Source: Candidatus Binatia bacterium (lineage in GTDB: Bacteria; Desulfobacterota; Binatia; HRBIN30). Taken from it: a stretch of 64,000 bases of DNA. The notes below the pieces were generated by a model that had not been told where the DNA came from, did no database searches, and saw only the letters and a program-made list of their open reading frames with translations. Shown here in pieces: positions 9,649-19,171 of this stretch (its first letter is position 1; every line of letters starts with the position of its first letter). Where the stretch lies: contig JAKLJW010000003.1 of NCBI GenBank assembly GCA_023150935.1, positions 124,001 through 188,000 of the forward strand. Reading direction: 5' to 3'. Position numbers and translations under genes: made by a program.

Positions 9649-9842
9649 TAGTGATGGGCACAATTACGGCGACGTATTCCGTACGACGCTTTCCGTTCGC
9701 CCCGAGTAGCCCCGTTTTCTCAGGGGCGTATCGAGGGGCAGCCTGGCGGGCGGCTTTGCGGCCCCGCCCCTCGATACGCCGCCGGAAAGATGGTGCTACT
9801 CGGGGCGAACGGAATACGCTGCCGAATTAATGAACCGGAGTA
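9649..9842. mobile_element. MITE-like element, copy A (194 bp)
   Basis: The 194-bp non-coding element matches 46754-46947 base for base apart from about eleven substitutions. Its outer ~35 bases form an imperfect terminal inverted repeat (GTATTCCGT is shared by both ends), and inside is a long hairpin built from CGTTCGCCCCGAGTAG and CGTATCGAGGGGC with their complements. Flanks are CTAAG (9644-9648) and CTACG (9843-9847), a possible degenerate 5-bp target duplication. It has no transposase, so it would need one in trans. Confidence 0.8.
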
Positions 9843-9920
9843 CTACGGCCGGTGTAACCGGCGTCGTCTCGACCGAATCCGATCGCAACCCAACCGAGCA
9901 CTTACGAGGCCAGAACGCGC

Positions 9921-12116
9921 ATGGAACTTGGCGAACACGAACTGCGTATCCGGTGCGACGGCGGCGACCTTCGCTTGCATCGGATAGAACACGGACTTCC
10001 CGTCGTCACCGCGGGCGACTTCCGCAACGGCCTTTACGGCATCGGCCGCGTCCAGGCCCACGACCGCGGCATGCAAATGGAACTCACCCGACTCGCCGTG
10101 AAAGGCCGCCTGGCGGAACACCTGCCCGCCGGCGAGGCCCTGCTGGCCATGGACACCGGCATGCGCCGTTACAACCTGTGGCACTTCGCCCAGCAGGCGG
10201 TCGCCGCCGTCGATCCGGAAACCTACGCCGAGGCGCTGGCCTTCTGCCAGGGCGTCAACGACCAGTTCCGCGATCGCCCGCCCGCGGAGTTCGCGCTCAT
10301 CGACTATCGGCCGGAACCGTGGACTCCCGCCGACTGTCTGGCCGTCGCCAAGGTGGTCGCGCTGATCGACATGGACGAGACCCAGGGCTGGATCAAGAAA
10401 CTGATCGTGCAGATGATCCAGGCGGGGGTCTCCGTCGCCATGTTGAAGGAGATCTTTCCTTACATGACCGAGGAGCCCTCGGCGGCGTACCTCGACGTCC
10501 TCAGGCAGGTAAAGCTCCCGCACCCCTACGTCCCCGCCACTGTCCCGTGGGCCGCCGTCCCCCGCCTGCGCACCAGCAGCCACTGGATGCTCTCGGGCAC
10601 GCGCACCGTCACCGGCAAGCCCCTGCTCGCCGGCAGCCCGGAACTCGACACGGCACGGCTGCCCGCGATCTGGCAGGAGATCTTACTGCGCGTCGGCGAC
10701 TTCTACTGCATGGGCGTCTACATCCCGGGCACACCCATGCCCGCCCTCGGCCGCACCAACACGCTGGCGTGGAGCGCCACTTACGCCGGCATGGACGCCA
10801 TGGACTACTTCGTCGAGGAGGTGCGCGACGGCGCCTACCGGCGCGAAGACCGCTGGGTGCCGTTCGCCGTCCGCCAGGAAACCATCGCCGTCAAAGGCGC
10901 AGCACCCCGAATCGTACGCTTCTACGAGAACGAACACGGCGTCCTCGATGGCGAACCTGCCGCCGGGGGCTACTACCTCTGCCTCGCCATGTCGATGCGC
11001 GACGCCGGGGCGCAGACCCTCGGGCGCTTCACGCGCGCGTACCGTAGTCGGACCGTGTCCGAAGCCATGGAGCACTTCGCGCACGTCGACGCGCTGGCCT
11101 TCAACTGGGGTCTGGCCGACAGCGCCGGCAACATCGGTTATCGGATGAGCGGCCGTTGCCCAATCAGGCCGGCCGGCTGGCGCGGCTTCCTGCCGCTGCC
11201 GGGGTGGGACCCCCAATGCGATTGGCGCGGTCTCCACGACCCGGCGAAGCACCCTCGCCTCCTCAACCCCGAGTCGGGCTACTTCGGCACTTCCAATCAG
11301 GACCTCAATCACCTCACCGACGTACACATACAGAGCATGCCGATGAGCGACGACCGTGCCGCCCGAGTCGCCGAACGGCTGGCGGCCCGCACCGATCATT
11401 CCGCCGAGAGCACGCAACGCATGCAGTACGAGGTGTACGGCAAACACGCCGAACGCTTCATGCCCCTCCTCCGCACGCTACTCCCCGACACACCCAACGG
11501 CCGACTCCTGCGCCACTGGGACCTGCATTACGCATCGGATTCGCTGGCCGCCGACCTGTTCGAACGCGTCTACCGCGAGATCCTCCTGACCGTCTTCGGC
11601 GATGGCGGCGTGGGCCGCGAGGTCATCGCCTATCTGCTCGACAACAGCGAGATCTTCAACATGTACTACGGTCAATTCGACAACGTGCTGCATCGCGAGA
11701 CGTCGCTCTGGTTCGGCGGCAGGACCCGCGAGGCGGTGTTCGGCGAAGCGATCGGACGCGCCCTGCTCGCCGACCCGGTCCATTACGGCAGCACCCGGAT
11801 GGTAACGATGAAGAATATCGTCTACGGCAACGTCACCGCCGACTTCGATTACGGACCGATCGAGATCATCGGCGCGCGCGGCACCATTTCCCAGGGAGCG
11901 ATCTTCAAGGCCCCGGGCGGACGCATCGGCACCTTCTCTCCCGCGATCCGTTTCGTCGCCGACATGGCCAACGACGACTACCACTCGTGTCTTGCCGGTG
12001 GCGCCTGCGAGCAGCCGGCGTCACCGTGGTACACCACGGGCGTCGCCGACTGGCTGGCCGGACGGTACAAAGTGGTGACGAGAGAGAAGCGGAGAGGAGC
12101 GAGTGGAGAGGAGTGA
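9921..12116 (+). CDS. Penicillin acylase (penicillin amidase) family Ntn-hydrolase
   Basis: A protein of 731 residues. The family pattern is clear: an N-terminal region with YGIGRVQAHDRGMQMELTRL (the QDR-type segment), then the expected autoprocessing junction RTSSHWMLSGTRT at ~214-226, where a Ser aligned with the usual SNNW nucleophile would become the new N-terminus of the beta chain. SGTRTVTGKPLLAGSPEL, a GRTNTLAWSAT segment and a long C-terminal beta-chain follow. Family members cleave amide bonds of penicillins, acyl-homoserine lactones or related acyl amides. No signal peptide is visible (MELGEHELRIRC), unlike many periplasmic members, so it may act in the cytosol. The substrate is unknown. 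Confidence 0.88.
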   Translation: MELGEHELRIRCDGGDLRLHRIEHGLPVVTAGDFRNGLYGIGRVQAHDRGMQMELTRLAVKGRLAEHLPAGEALLAMDTGMRRYNLWHFAQQAVAAVDPETYAEALAFCQGVNDQFRDRPPAEFALIDYRPEPWTPADCLAVAKVVALIDMDETQGWIKKLIVQMIQAGVSVAMLKEIFPYMTEEPSAAYLDVLRQVKLPHPYVPATVPWAAVPRLRTSSHWMLSGTRTVTGKPLLAGSPELDTARLPAIWQEILLRVGDFYCMGVYIPGTPMPALGRTNTLAWSATYAGMDAMDYFVEEVRDGAYRREDRWVPFAVRQETIAVKGAAPRIVRFYENEHGVLDGEPAAGGYYLCLAMSMRDAGAQTLGRFTRAYRSRTVSEAMEHFAHVDALAFNWGLADSAGNIGYRMSGRCPIRPAGWRGFLPLPGWDPQCDWRGLHDPAKHPRLLNPESGYFGTSNQDLNHLTDVHIQSMPMSDDRAARVAERLAARTDHSAESTQRMQYEVYGKHAERFMPLLRTLLPDTPNGRLLRHWDLHYASDSLAADLFERVYREILLTVFGDGGVGREVIAYLLDNSEIFNMYYGQFDNVLHRETSLWFGGRTREAVFGEAIGRALLADPVHYGSTRMVTMKNIVYGNVTADFDYGPIEIIGARGTISQGAIFKAPGGRIGTFSPAIRFVADMANDDYHSCLAGGACEQPASPWYTTGVADWLAGRYKVVTREKRRGASGEE

Positions 12117-12172
12117 GGGGGGGGGAGAGTCGGTCGATGGGCCGGAGCGATAGGGGTGGGAGTAAGTTGGAC

Positions 12173-14125
12173 TTACCCGGCGCGCCCCTGCCCCATCGCC
12201 GTGTTCGTTCGTAGCAGTGCCGCCGCCGAATCCGTGGCCGCGGTCGCAGCGTCGCCACCGACTTCCTCGAAACTGAATCGGAACCGGCGCAGCGTGAGAC
12301 CGAGGTCCATGCAGGCCGAGGCCACCGCGTCGACCTGCTCGGGCTGCGGCGCGTGGTGGGCGAGAATTACTTCCTCCACACCGTGTCGCCGGACCAGCTC
12401 CGGCAGATGCTGCAGTCCGCCAAGTACCGGTACGCCATTCACCTGCGACCGCCATGTCGCCGGCGGGTCGTCCAGAAAACCCACGACCCGGAAACCGAGG
12501 TGCGGATTCTGCGTCGTCTCGCGCAACAGGGCCGCTCCACCGGCGTTGGCCCCATAGACCAACACGGGCCGCGCGTCGGTGATCGGCGCCGCCTTCAGAG
12601 CCTCCAAGAGCCGGAAAGAAAGCCGGCCACCCAAGACCAGGGTTGCCCCGAAGTAGAAGTCCAGCAGAAGCGTTACGACCGGACGCGGCGGTAAGCCATA
12701 GACCAACACCACCGCAGCCGCGGCAATACCCTCCGCCAAGACCAGCGCCTTGACGACCGCCAGAACGTCACCGGCGTTGGTGTATCTGTAGGTCCGGTAG
12801 TAGATGCCCTTGAACATGAATAGCCCGACCTTGATGGCGACCACCGGCAAGACGGTCCACAACAGATACTGGCGCACGCCCGGCAGCTCCAGTCCGCCGC
12901 TTGCCGCCAGCACGGCGGCGCCGTAGGCGAGCGCAAGGAAACCCGCGTCGACGGTGGCGTGAAAGCTGCGACGGTTGAACACCCGCGAGTCGAACAGGGG
13001 CAGCAACGTACCGCGGCGCAACACGTCGACCTCCCGATACCCGAGCCGGCGGAGGCCGAAGAACATCGCCAGGGCAGTGAGACCAACCAGCACGGCAAGC
13101 TGCGCGCCGCGCAGCGTTACCGCGAGAAAGGCCAACGCACCCAGCGCCACGCAGACCCCATAAAGAACGACCACGGCGCGATGGTACGTCAGGCCCATCT
13201 TCAGAAGCCGATGATGGATATGGTCGCGGTCCGCCCGCACGACGGACGCCGAACCCACGACCAGGAACCGGTACTCGTTCCGATTCGGATCGACGCGGAC
13301 GACACTCAGGGCTCCCAGCACGCGGCGAACCATGGCCAGCAGGGTGTCGGCGATCGGCAAACCAAGCGCCAGGATAGGCGCCGCCACGATCACCGCCGTC
13401 GCCCCCTTGTGGGCACCCTGTATGGACAGCACCGCGAGCACGAAGCCGATGAACAGGGCGCCGGAGTCGCCAAGGAAAACCGTCGCCGGATGGAAGTTGT
13501 GGTACAGGAACCCGGCCAGCGCCCCCGCCAGCGCGACCGCAACCACGGCCGCCTCCACCCGGTCCGCCGTCAGCGAAATTGCAAAGATCGTCGCGCAGGC
13601 GATCAGACCGACCCCGGCCGCCAGCCCGTCGAGGCCATCGATGAGATTGAACGCGTTGGTGATGCCGATCACCCACAGCAGGGTCACCGGCACGCCGAGC
13701 CAACCGAGCGCGATGGGCTCGCCACCGAACGGGTTGCTAACCACCCAGATCCCGTAGCCCCCCGCCAGCACCAGCACACCCGCGACGACTTGCAGGGCGA
13801 GTTTCGCAAACGGCCCGAGCCCCCGAAGATCGTCGACGACCCCGCAGAGAGCCACCACCGCCGCCGCCAACAGGAACCACCCCCAGGCACCGTGCGCCGC
13901 GAATAGTGCCTGCAGGTAACGATCGGCCGCCACACCGACCGCAAGCGCGATCAACACCGCCGGGATCACCGCCAACCCCCCGAGACGGGGAATCGCGCCG
14001 GCGTGTTGCCGGCGGCCGCCGGGCCGGTCCACGGCTTCCAGCCAGCGCGCCAGTGCTGCCACCCGCGGCGTCAGGAGAAACGCCACGAGAAGCCCGACGA
14101 GGCTAACAAGAGCGTACTTCAGCAT
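12173..14125 (-). CDS. WecA/MraY-type polyprenyl-phosphate sugar-1-phosphate transferase fused to a CapD/WbpM-type N-terminal half
   Basis: A protein of 650 residues from the ATG at 14125. Residues 1-~350 are a glycosyltransferase family 4 membrane enzyme: multiple transmembrane helices, RPGGRRQHAGAIPRLGGLAV, VVDDLRGLGPF, NAFNLIDGLDGLAAG and the cytoplasmic HIHHRLLKMG motif. It would start lipid-linked polysaccharide synthesis by adding a sugar-1-phosphate to undecaprenyl phosphate. Residues ~375-620 are different: four more helices and a Rossmann/CoA-binding-like segment (LVYGANAGGAALLRET, then GFRVVGFLDDPP). That is the N-terminal half of CapD/WbpM/PglF-type nucleotide-sugar dehydratases without their catalytic SDR domain. 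It is the last gene of the polysaccharide locus. Confidence 0.88.
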   Translation of the reverse strand: MLKYALVSLVGLLVAFLLTPRVAALARWLEAVDRPGGRRQHAGAIPRLGGLAVIPAVLIALAVGVAADRYLQALFAAHGAWGWFLLAAAVVALCGVVDDLRGLGPFAKLALQVVAGVLVLAGGYGIWVVSNPFGGEPIALGWLGVPVTLLWVIGITNAFNLIDGLDGLAAGVGLIACATIFAISLTADRVEAAVVAVALAGALAGFLYHNFHPATVFLGDSGALFIGFVLAVLSIQGAHKGATAVIVAAPILALGLPIADTLLAMVRRVLGALSVVRVDPNRNEYRFLVVGSASVVRADRDHIHHRLLKMGLTYHRAVVVLYGVCVALGALAFLAVTLRGAQLAVLVGLTALAMFFGLRRLGYREVDVLRRGTLLPLFDSRVFNRRSFHATVDAGFLALAYGAAVLAASGGLELPGVRQYLLWTVLPVVAIKVGLFMFKGIYYRTYRYTNAGDVLAVVKALVLAEGIAAAAVVLVYGLPPRPVVTLLLDFYFGATLVLGGRLSFRLLEALKAAPITDARPVLVYGANAGGAALLRETTQNPHLGFRVVGFLDDPPATWRSQVNGVPVLGGLQHLPELVRRHGVEEVILAHHAPQPEQVDAVASACMDLGLTLRRFRFSFEEVGGDAATAATDSAAALLRTNTAMGQGRAG

Positions 14126-14460
14126 GATCGACCGGAGGCCACAGACCGGAAGCGGAAGGCAGACCTGCACCGTCGCGACACGGACCGGCGCGGGGCGCTC
14201 GATGGACCGGAACGGCGGTGCGGTGTGGGGCGTGCCATGACCTGCCCCCGAACGGGCGGCATGGTTCTACACCAACCCGGACAACGCCGAAACCGGATTT
14301 TGCGTTTACCCCGGCCCCAGTGGGAGCGCGAGGGTCCCGCTGGACACGACAGCGCTTAACGGACCGGCACCGCGTTTATCGGGGCAAGCCCGCCGGCGGG
14401 AACCAGCAGACCAGCCGCACCCCCGCAAGAATCCCCCCAAGACCTCAAGACCACACGCCC

Positions 14461-15456
14461 TCACTCCCTCAAGCCCTCGCCCCCGCCCCGCAGACGCTCG
14501 ATATCCGCCCGCACCATCTCCGCAACCAGGGCGGCAAACGTGTACGACGGTTCCCAGCCGAGAACCCGGCGCGCCTTGCCGGCGTCGCCGACGAGCGTAT
14601 CCACTTCGGCGGGCCGGAAGTGTCGCTCGTCGACCGCAACGTGCCGGCGCCAATCGAGTCCGACCTCGGCGAACGCGGCCTCGCAGAACTCGCCGACGCT
14701 GTGGTTGGTTCCCATGGCCACCACGTAGTCGTCGGCCTCCGGCTGCTGCAGCATCAGGTGCATCGCCCGCACGTAGTCGGCCGCATGCCCCCAATCGCGC
14801 CGCGCCTCGAGGTTTCCCAGGCGGAGGTCCTGCGCCAGCCCGAGTTTGATGCGCGCCACCCCCATGCTGATCTTGCGCGTGACGAACTGCGAGCCCCGCC
14901 GCGGCCCCTCGTGGTTGAAGAGAATCCCACTGCACGCAAAGGTCCCGTACGCTTCACGGAAGTTGCGTGTCAGCTCGAACCCAGCGCACTTGCTGATCCC
15001 GTACGGGCTGCGCGGATGGAACGGCGTCGTTTCCCGCTGCGGGGTCTCGCGCACCTTCCCGAACATCTCGCTGGAGCCCGCGAAGTAAAAGCGGCATTGC
15101 GGCTGCACCGCCCGCAGCGCGGAAAGGACGTGCAGGGTGCCGTTGATGTTCGTGTTGAGGGTAGAAAAGGCGTCGTCGAAGCTGTCGCCCACGAAGCTCT
15201 GCGCCGCCAGGTGGTAGCACTCGTCGAACTGCGCGCGGCCGAATACCTGCAGAATGCTGGCGTAGTTTTCGACCGTCGCCGAGTGCAGCGTCAGCCGCTC
15301 CCTGATATGCGCGAGGCGCGCGAAACGAGCCGTCGAGTCCTCGATCGCCACGGGCCGCACCAGACCGTACACCTCGTACCCTTTCGACAGCAGAAGCTCG
15401 GCCAGGTAACTGCCGTCCTGGCCGCTAATGCCGGTGATTAGTGCACGCCGAGTCAT
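14461..15456 (-). CDS. gmd: GDP-mannose 4,6-dehydratase
   Basis: A protein of 331 residues of the extended short-chain dehydrogenase fold. The NAD(P) site is ITGISGQDGSYLAELLL at the N-terminus. Catalytic residues lie in AGSSEMFGK (Ser/Glu) and SPYGISK (Tyr-x-x-x-Lys), and LFNHEGPRRGSQFVTRKI is a Gmd signature. It converts GDP-mannose to GDP-4-keto-6-deoxymannose, the precursor of GDP-fucose, GDP-rhamnose and related sugars. A strong GGAGGA ribosome-binding site precedes the ATG. No GDP-fucose synthase-like reductase is certain in the window; one of the two SDR genes in the locus could serve. It lies 31 bases after the GT2-methyltransferase fusion gene. Confidence 0.93.
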   Translation of the reverse strand: MTRRALITGISGQDGSYLAELLLSKGYEVYGLVRPVAIEDSTARFARLAHIRERLTLHSATVENYASILQVFGRAQFDECYHLAAQSFVGDSFDDAFSTLNTNINGTLHVLSALRAVQPQCRFYFAGSSEMFGKVRETPQRETTPFHPRSPYGISKCAGFELTRNFREAYGTFACSGILFNHEGPRRGSQFVTRKISMGVARIKLGLAQDLRLGNLEARRDWGHAADYVRAMHLMLQQPEADDYVVAMGTNHSVGEFCEAAFAEVGLDWRRHVAVDERHFRPAEVDTLVGDAGKARRVLGWEPSYTFAALVAEMVRADIERLRGGGEGLRE

Positions 15457-15487
15457 CGGATAATCCTCCCTGCCGAGCGGCTCGGCT

Positions 15488-16987
15488 CTATGCGCCTATC
15501 TTCTCTCCGACCGCCACCAGACCCATGCCCCTGCGAAGTTCGAAGTGACGTTCGAGCCGCAGCCACGGCACGAGAAGATTGGCGAAGCGCACCTGGACAC
15601 CGGGTACGGTCTTGCGCCGCAGTACGCGGGCGTTCAGCCACCAGGCCAATATCCCCGGAAGGTTGAAGTAGAAAGCCTGACGAACCCTGAATCCCGCCCG
15701 TTCGAGCCTGGCAACCAGCTCCTCGCGGTCGTACCGGCGATAATGCCCGACGGCCCGGTCGATCTCGCCATAGAGCGATCGCATTGCCGGCACCTGCAAG
15801 ACGAGTCGCCCACCCGCCGGCAGGAGGCCGGCGAAGGTCGCCAGCGCTTCCTCGTCGCGTTCGATGTGCTCGAGCACGTTGAGGCACAGGATCGTATCGA
15901 AGCGTTCGTCGTGCAGGTGCGCGATTTCCGCCGGGTTTTCCCAGTCGGTGGCGCGAACATCGATATTCGGGAAGCGGTCGAGGGTACGGTGCAGCACTTC
16001 GAGATGGTGCGGATCGCTGTCCGTAGCCACGACCCGTTCGCGGTTGCGCATGAAGCTGGTAATCGTGCCGATGCCGCTGCCAACCTCGAGCACGCGATCG
16101 CCCACCCACTCCGCGCACAGGCTCCACACCCATTCGTTGTAGCGCCGCGCCGCCCGTAGGCGCTTGAGCGTCTTGTAGCCCGAGTGCTCGTCTTCGAGTT
16201 CGTCGACGAACATGTACTTCAGGATGGTCCAGACGGCCGCGAAGCCGTCCTTCCAGCCGATCTTCTTGCCCTCCCAGTACTCGCGGCCGCGGTAGCTGAT
16301 CGGCACCTCGTACACGCGGCAACCGAGCTTGGCGATCTTCGCCGTGATTTCCGGCTCGATGCCGAAGCGGTTGGAGGTCAGGTGCAGGCGGCGGATGACG
16401 TCGGTGCGGAAGACCTTGTAGCAGGTCTCCATGTCGGTGAGGTTGAGGTCGGTGGCCAGATTCGAAAGCAGCGTCAGCAGCTTGTTGCCGAGCGTGTGAC
16501 GGAAGAACAGCACACGCCGCGGCGAGCCCGTGAAGCGGGAGCCATAAACCACGTCGGCGTCGCTGTTGACGATAGGATCGATGAGGCGCGGGTACTCCGA
16601 TGGATCGTACTCCAGGTCGGCGTCCTGGACGATGGTCACACTGCCGGCAACCTGGGCGATCCCGGTGCGCACGGCAGCACCCTTGCCGGCATTCTGTCGA
16701 TGAAAGAACACGCGGATCCGATTCATCGGATCGGGCGCCGCTTCCGCCGCCGCGCCGATCGCGCGGACGACTTCCGTGGTGCCGTCCGTGGAGCAGTCGT
16801 CGACCAGAACGATCTCCTTGCGTATCGGCACGGCCCGGACCCGGTCGAGCAACTGGCGCACGGTGATGCGTTCGTTGAAGACGGGAATGATGACAGACAG
16901 CAGGAAGTCTGGCGGAGACTGGAGGCCGGGGTGTTGGGGCATGGGGACGGATTCGGGTCCGGATTTCCTATCGGGGGTTCCTGCCAT
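15488..16987 (-). CDS. Bifunctional GT2 glycosyltransferase and SAM-dependent methyltransferase
   Basis: A protein of 499 residues from the ATG at 16987 (MAGTPDRK); a TTG four codons upstream is also possible. Residues ~30-260 are a GT2 domain of the polyprenyl-phosphate mannosyltransferase type: LSVIIPVFNERITVRQLL, EIVLVDDCSTDGT, GKGAAVRTGI, VQDADLEYDP and a GSRF segment. Residues ~280-490 are a class I methyltransferase with motif I VLEVGSGIGTITSF and an acidic post-motif region (TILCLNVLEHIERDEEAL). It would transfer a sugar from an NDP-sugar to a lipid or glycan and methylate a product in the same pathway. Its start follows the stop of the upstream epimerase gene closely, so the genes are coupled. 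Confidence 0.88.
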   Translation of the reverse strand: MAGTPDRKSGPESVPMPQHPGLQSPPDFLLSVIIPVFNERITVRQLLDRVRAVPIRKEIVLVDDCSTDGTTEVVRAIGAAAEAAPDPMNRIRVFFHRQNAGKGAAVRTGIAQVAGSVTIVQDADLEYDPSEYPRLIDPIVNSDADVVYGSRFTGSPRRVLFFRHTLGNKLLTLLSNLATDLNLTDMETCYKVFRTDVIRRLHLTSNRFGIEPEITAKIAKLGCRVYEVPISYRGREYWEGKKIGWKDGFAAVWTILKYMFVDELEDEHSGYKTLKRLRAARRYNEWVWSLCAEWVGDRVLEVGSGIGTITSFMRNRERVVATDSDPHHLEVLHRTLDRFPNIDVRATDWENPAEIAHLHDERFDTILCLNVLEHIERDEEALATFAGLLPAGGRLVLQVPAMRSLYGEIDRAVGHYRRYDREELVARLERAGFRVRQAFYFNLPGILAWWLNARVLRRKTVPGVQVRFANLLVPWLRLERHFELRRGMGLVAVGEKIGA

Positions 16988-16995
16988 CTGCAATC

Positions 16996-17964
16996 TCAAC
17001 TCGCCCCTTCCTTCATCCCCTTGATGACCGCATCGAGGATGTCACGCAACGCCGTGCGGGGTCGGTCGCCGACGAGGCGCTCGAGTTTCTCCAGCGAGGG
17101 GACGCGGCGCTGCATGTCCTCAAAGCCGCGCGCGTACGCAACGTCGTACGGGACGTAGACGATCGGCGAGGCCGAGCCGGTCTGCGACTTGATGCGTTCG
17201 GCGAGGCCGGTCATGGTGACCTCTTCGTCGTTGCCGATGTTGACGATCTCGCCGACACCCGCTCCGCTGTCGGCGAGTTTGGCGAGAATGCGAACGACGT
17301 CGCCGACGTAGCCGAAACAGCGCGACTGCGTGCCGTCTCCGTACACGGTAATCGCCTCGCCGGCCAGCGCCTGCTGCACGAAGCGCGGTATGACCATGCC
17401 GTAGCGGCCGGTCTGGCGCGGGCCGACGGTGTTGAACAGGCGCACTATGCTCACCGGGACGCGGTACTCTTCCCAGTAGGCCATAGCGAGGAACTCGTCG
17501 ATCGCCTTCGAGCAGGCGTAGCTCCAGCGGCGTTTGCTGGGCGGACCCATGAGCAGGTCGTCGTCTTCGCGAAAGGGAACGGCATCGCGCTTACCGTAGA
17601 CCTCGCTCGTCGACGTGATCACCACGGGCCGTTTCTTCTTGGCGGCCATCTTCAGGACCACCTCGGTGCCGCCGATGTTGGTGGTGATGGTGCGAACCGG
17701 GTCCTCGACTATCAGTTGCACGCCGACCGCCGCCGCCAGATGAAACACCACATCGGCGAGGTCGACGAGTTCCGCGACCAGCGGGTGGTGCATGATCGAA
17801 TCGATGTGGTACTCGAACCCCGGTTGCCCTTTGAGGTGGGCGATGTTGCTCATGGCGCCGGTGGACAGGTCGTCGACGACGATTACCCGGTCGCCGCGAG
17901 CGAGCAGGTACTCGGCCAGGTGGGAACCGACGAACCCGGCACCGCCGGTAATCAAGGCACGCAT
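16996..17964 (-). CDS. NAD-dependent sugar epimerase/dehydratase (extended SDR)
   Basis: A protein of 322 residues. The NAD site is ITGGAGFVGSHLAEYLL, with catalytic residues in ITSTSEVYGKRD and YACSKAIDE (Tyr-x-x-x-Lys), and LFNTVGPRQTGRYG further on. It resembles UDP-glucose 4-epimerase and UDP-glucuronate decarboxylase relatives that reshape NDP-sugars; the exact reaction is not readable. GGAGATGAG sits just before the ATG, the best ribosome-binding site of this part of the locus. It lies between a GT4 gene and the GT2-methyltransferase fusion. Confidence 0.88.
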   Translation of the reverse strand: MRALITGGAGFVGSHLAEYLLARGDRVIVVDDLSTGAMSNIAHLKGQPGFEYHIDSIMHHPLVAELVDLADVVFHLAAAVGVQLIVEDPVRTITTNIGGTEVVLKMAAKKKRPVVITSTSEVYGKRDAVPFREDDDLLMGPPSKRRWSYACSKAIDEFLAMAYWEEYRVPVSIVRLFNTVGPRQTGRYGMVIPRFVQQALAGEAITVYGDGTQSRCFGYVGDVVRILAKLADSGAGVGEIVNIGNDEEVTMTGLAERIKSQTGSASPIVYVPYDVAYARGFEDMQRRVPSLEKLERLVGDRPRTALRDILDAVIKGMKEGAS

Positions 17965-18042
17965 CTCATCTCCTTCGCTGGCAGACGCTCCGCAACGATA
18001 GTTCCGGAACCCGACCCTCAGACCCCCAAGCCCCCCGGGCCC

Positions 18043-19131
18043 TCAGGCCCCCGAATACACTCCCTCGTACCGCTCGACCATACGTTCCACCGTGAACTCC
18101 GTTTCTACGCGGCGGCGGCCGGCGGCGCCCATGCGAGCGCGCAGGTCGGGGTCGCCGAGCAACGTTCTTAGCGCGTCGGCAAGAGCCGAGGAACTACCGG
18201 GCGGCACGACGAGGCCGGTTTCGCCGTGTCGATTTACCCATGGGACGCCGGTGGGCAGATCGGTGCAGACCACCGGTCTGGCGTGGGCCATGGCTTCGAG
18301 CTGAACGACGCCGAATGCTTCGGCGGGCGTTACCGACGGCAGCACGAAAACGGCACAGCTCCGATACAGATCGGCGAGGCTGGCGTCGTCGACATCGCCG
18401 GTCAGGGTCAGTCGGTCGGCAACACCGATTTGGCGCGCCTGTGCAATCAGTTCGTCGCGCAGCGGTCCGGTGCCGACGATGGTCAATCGTGCCTCGGGTA
18501 TGCGCGGCAACGCCGCAATCAGGTGATCGAAGCCTTTGTACGACACCAGCCGTCCCACAGCGAGCAGGTGCGGTGGGCCGTGTGGCGCTGGGCGACCGTT
18601 AGCGGAGATGGCGGTAAGGTCGATCCCGTAAGGAACGACGGCGGGCACGACGCCCGCGGCGCGGTGTTCGTCGACGAGGGCGGCGAGGGCGGGCGAGGCC
18701 ATGACGACGCGAGCGGCGCGGGACCATACGCGTCGGAGCACGGGGCGCCACAGATTGCGTCCGATGCGCTGGCGGACGATAGCGCTGTGGCAACTGACGA
18801 CGACCGGCGCGCGGGGCGGGGTCAGGAGCAGGGCGAGATCGGCGAGCGGGTTTTGCTGGTGCACGTGGACCACGTCGGCACCGCGGGCGAGGCGACGGAA
18901 CGCGCTCAGAAATGCGGGTGACACCGACACCGAGCGCAGCATGCCGGCGCTGGCCGCGCGCACGACGTTGACGCCGCCGATACACTCGCGAACGGTCCGC
19001 GGCGCGGTGTTGGCAACGACACAGGTCACCGTATGTCCACGGCTCCGCAAGCCCTCGCACAGATTGCGCAGCACCGTTTCGATGCCACCCTTGTAAGGGT
19101 GGTAGAACTTCCCGACTTGAAGGACGCGCAT
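18043..19131 (-). CDS. GT4-family glycosyltransferase
   Basis: A protein of 362 residues from the ATG at 19131 (MRVLQVGKFYHPYKGG), chosen because it gives the normal GT-B first strand. The N-terminal domain shows KGGIETVLRNLCEGLRSRGH; the C-terminal nucleotide-sugar domain shows LLAVGRLVSYKGFDHLI and the E-x7-E element PAEAFGVVQLEAMAHARPVV. This is a retaining, cytosolic enzyme adding one sugar to the lipid-linked repeat; donor and acceptor are unknown. The upstream gene overlaps only its discarded N-terminal extension. Degenerate CCCTCAGGCCC-type sequence lies just past its stop codon. Confidence 0.87.
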   Translation of the reverse strand: MRVLQVGKFYHPYKGGIETVLRNLCEGLRSRGHTVTCVVANTAPRTVRECIGGVNVVRAASAGMLRSVSVSPAFLSAFRRLARGADVVHVHQQNPLADLALLLTPPRAPVVVSCHSAIVRQRIGRNLWRPVLRRVWSRAARVVMASPALAALVDEHRAAGVVPAVVPYGIDLTAISANGRPAPHGPPHLLAVGRLVSYKGFDHLIAALPRIPEARLTIVGTGPLRDELIAQARQIGVADRLTLTGDVDDASLADLYRSCAVFVLPSVTPAEAFGVVQLEAMAHARPVVCTDLPTGVPWVNRHGETGLVVPPGSSSALADALRTLLGDPDLRARMGAAGRRRVETEFTVERMVERYEGVYSGA

Positions 19132-19171
19132 GGGAACAGGACTGTCGATAGGCACCGAGGAGGGCGCCGCT

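Noticed and set aside
7465-9663. 732-residue minus-strand frame over the acetyl-CoA hydrolase gene
   Set aside because: Antisense shadow from GC-rich third positions; no domain or ribosome-binding site, whereas the plus-strand frame has clear family motifs.
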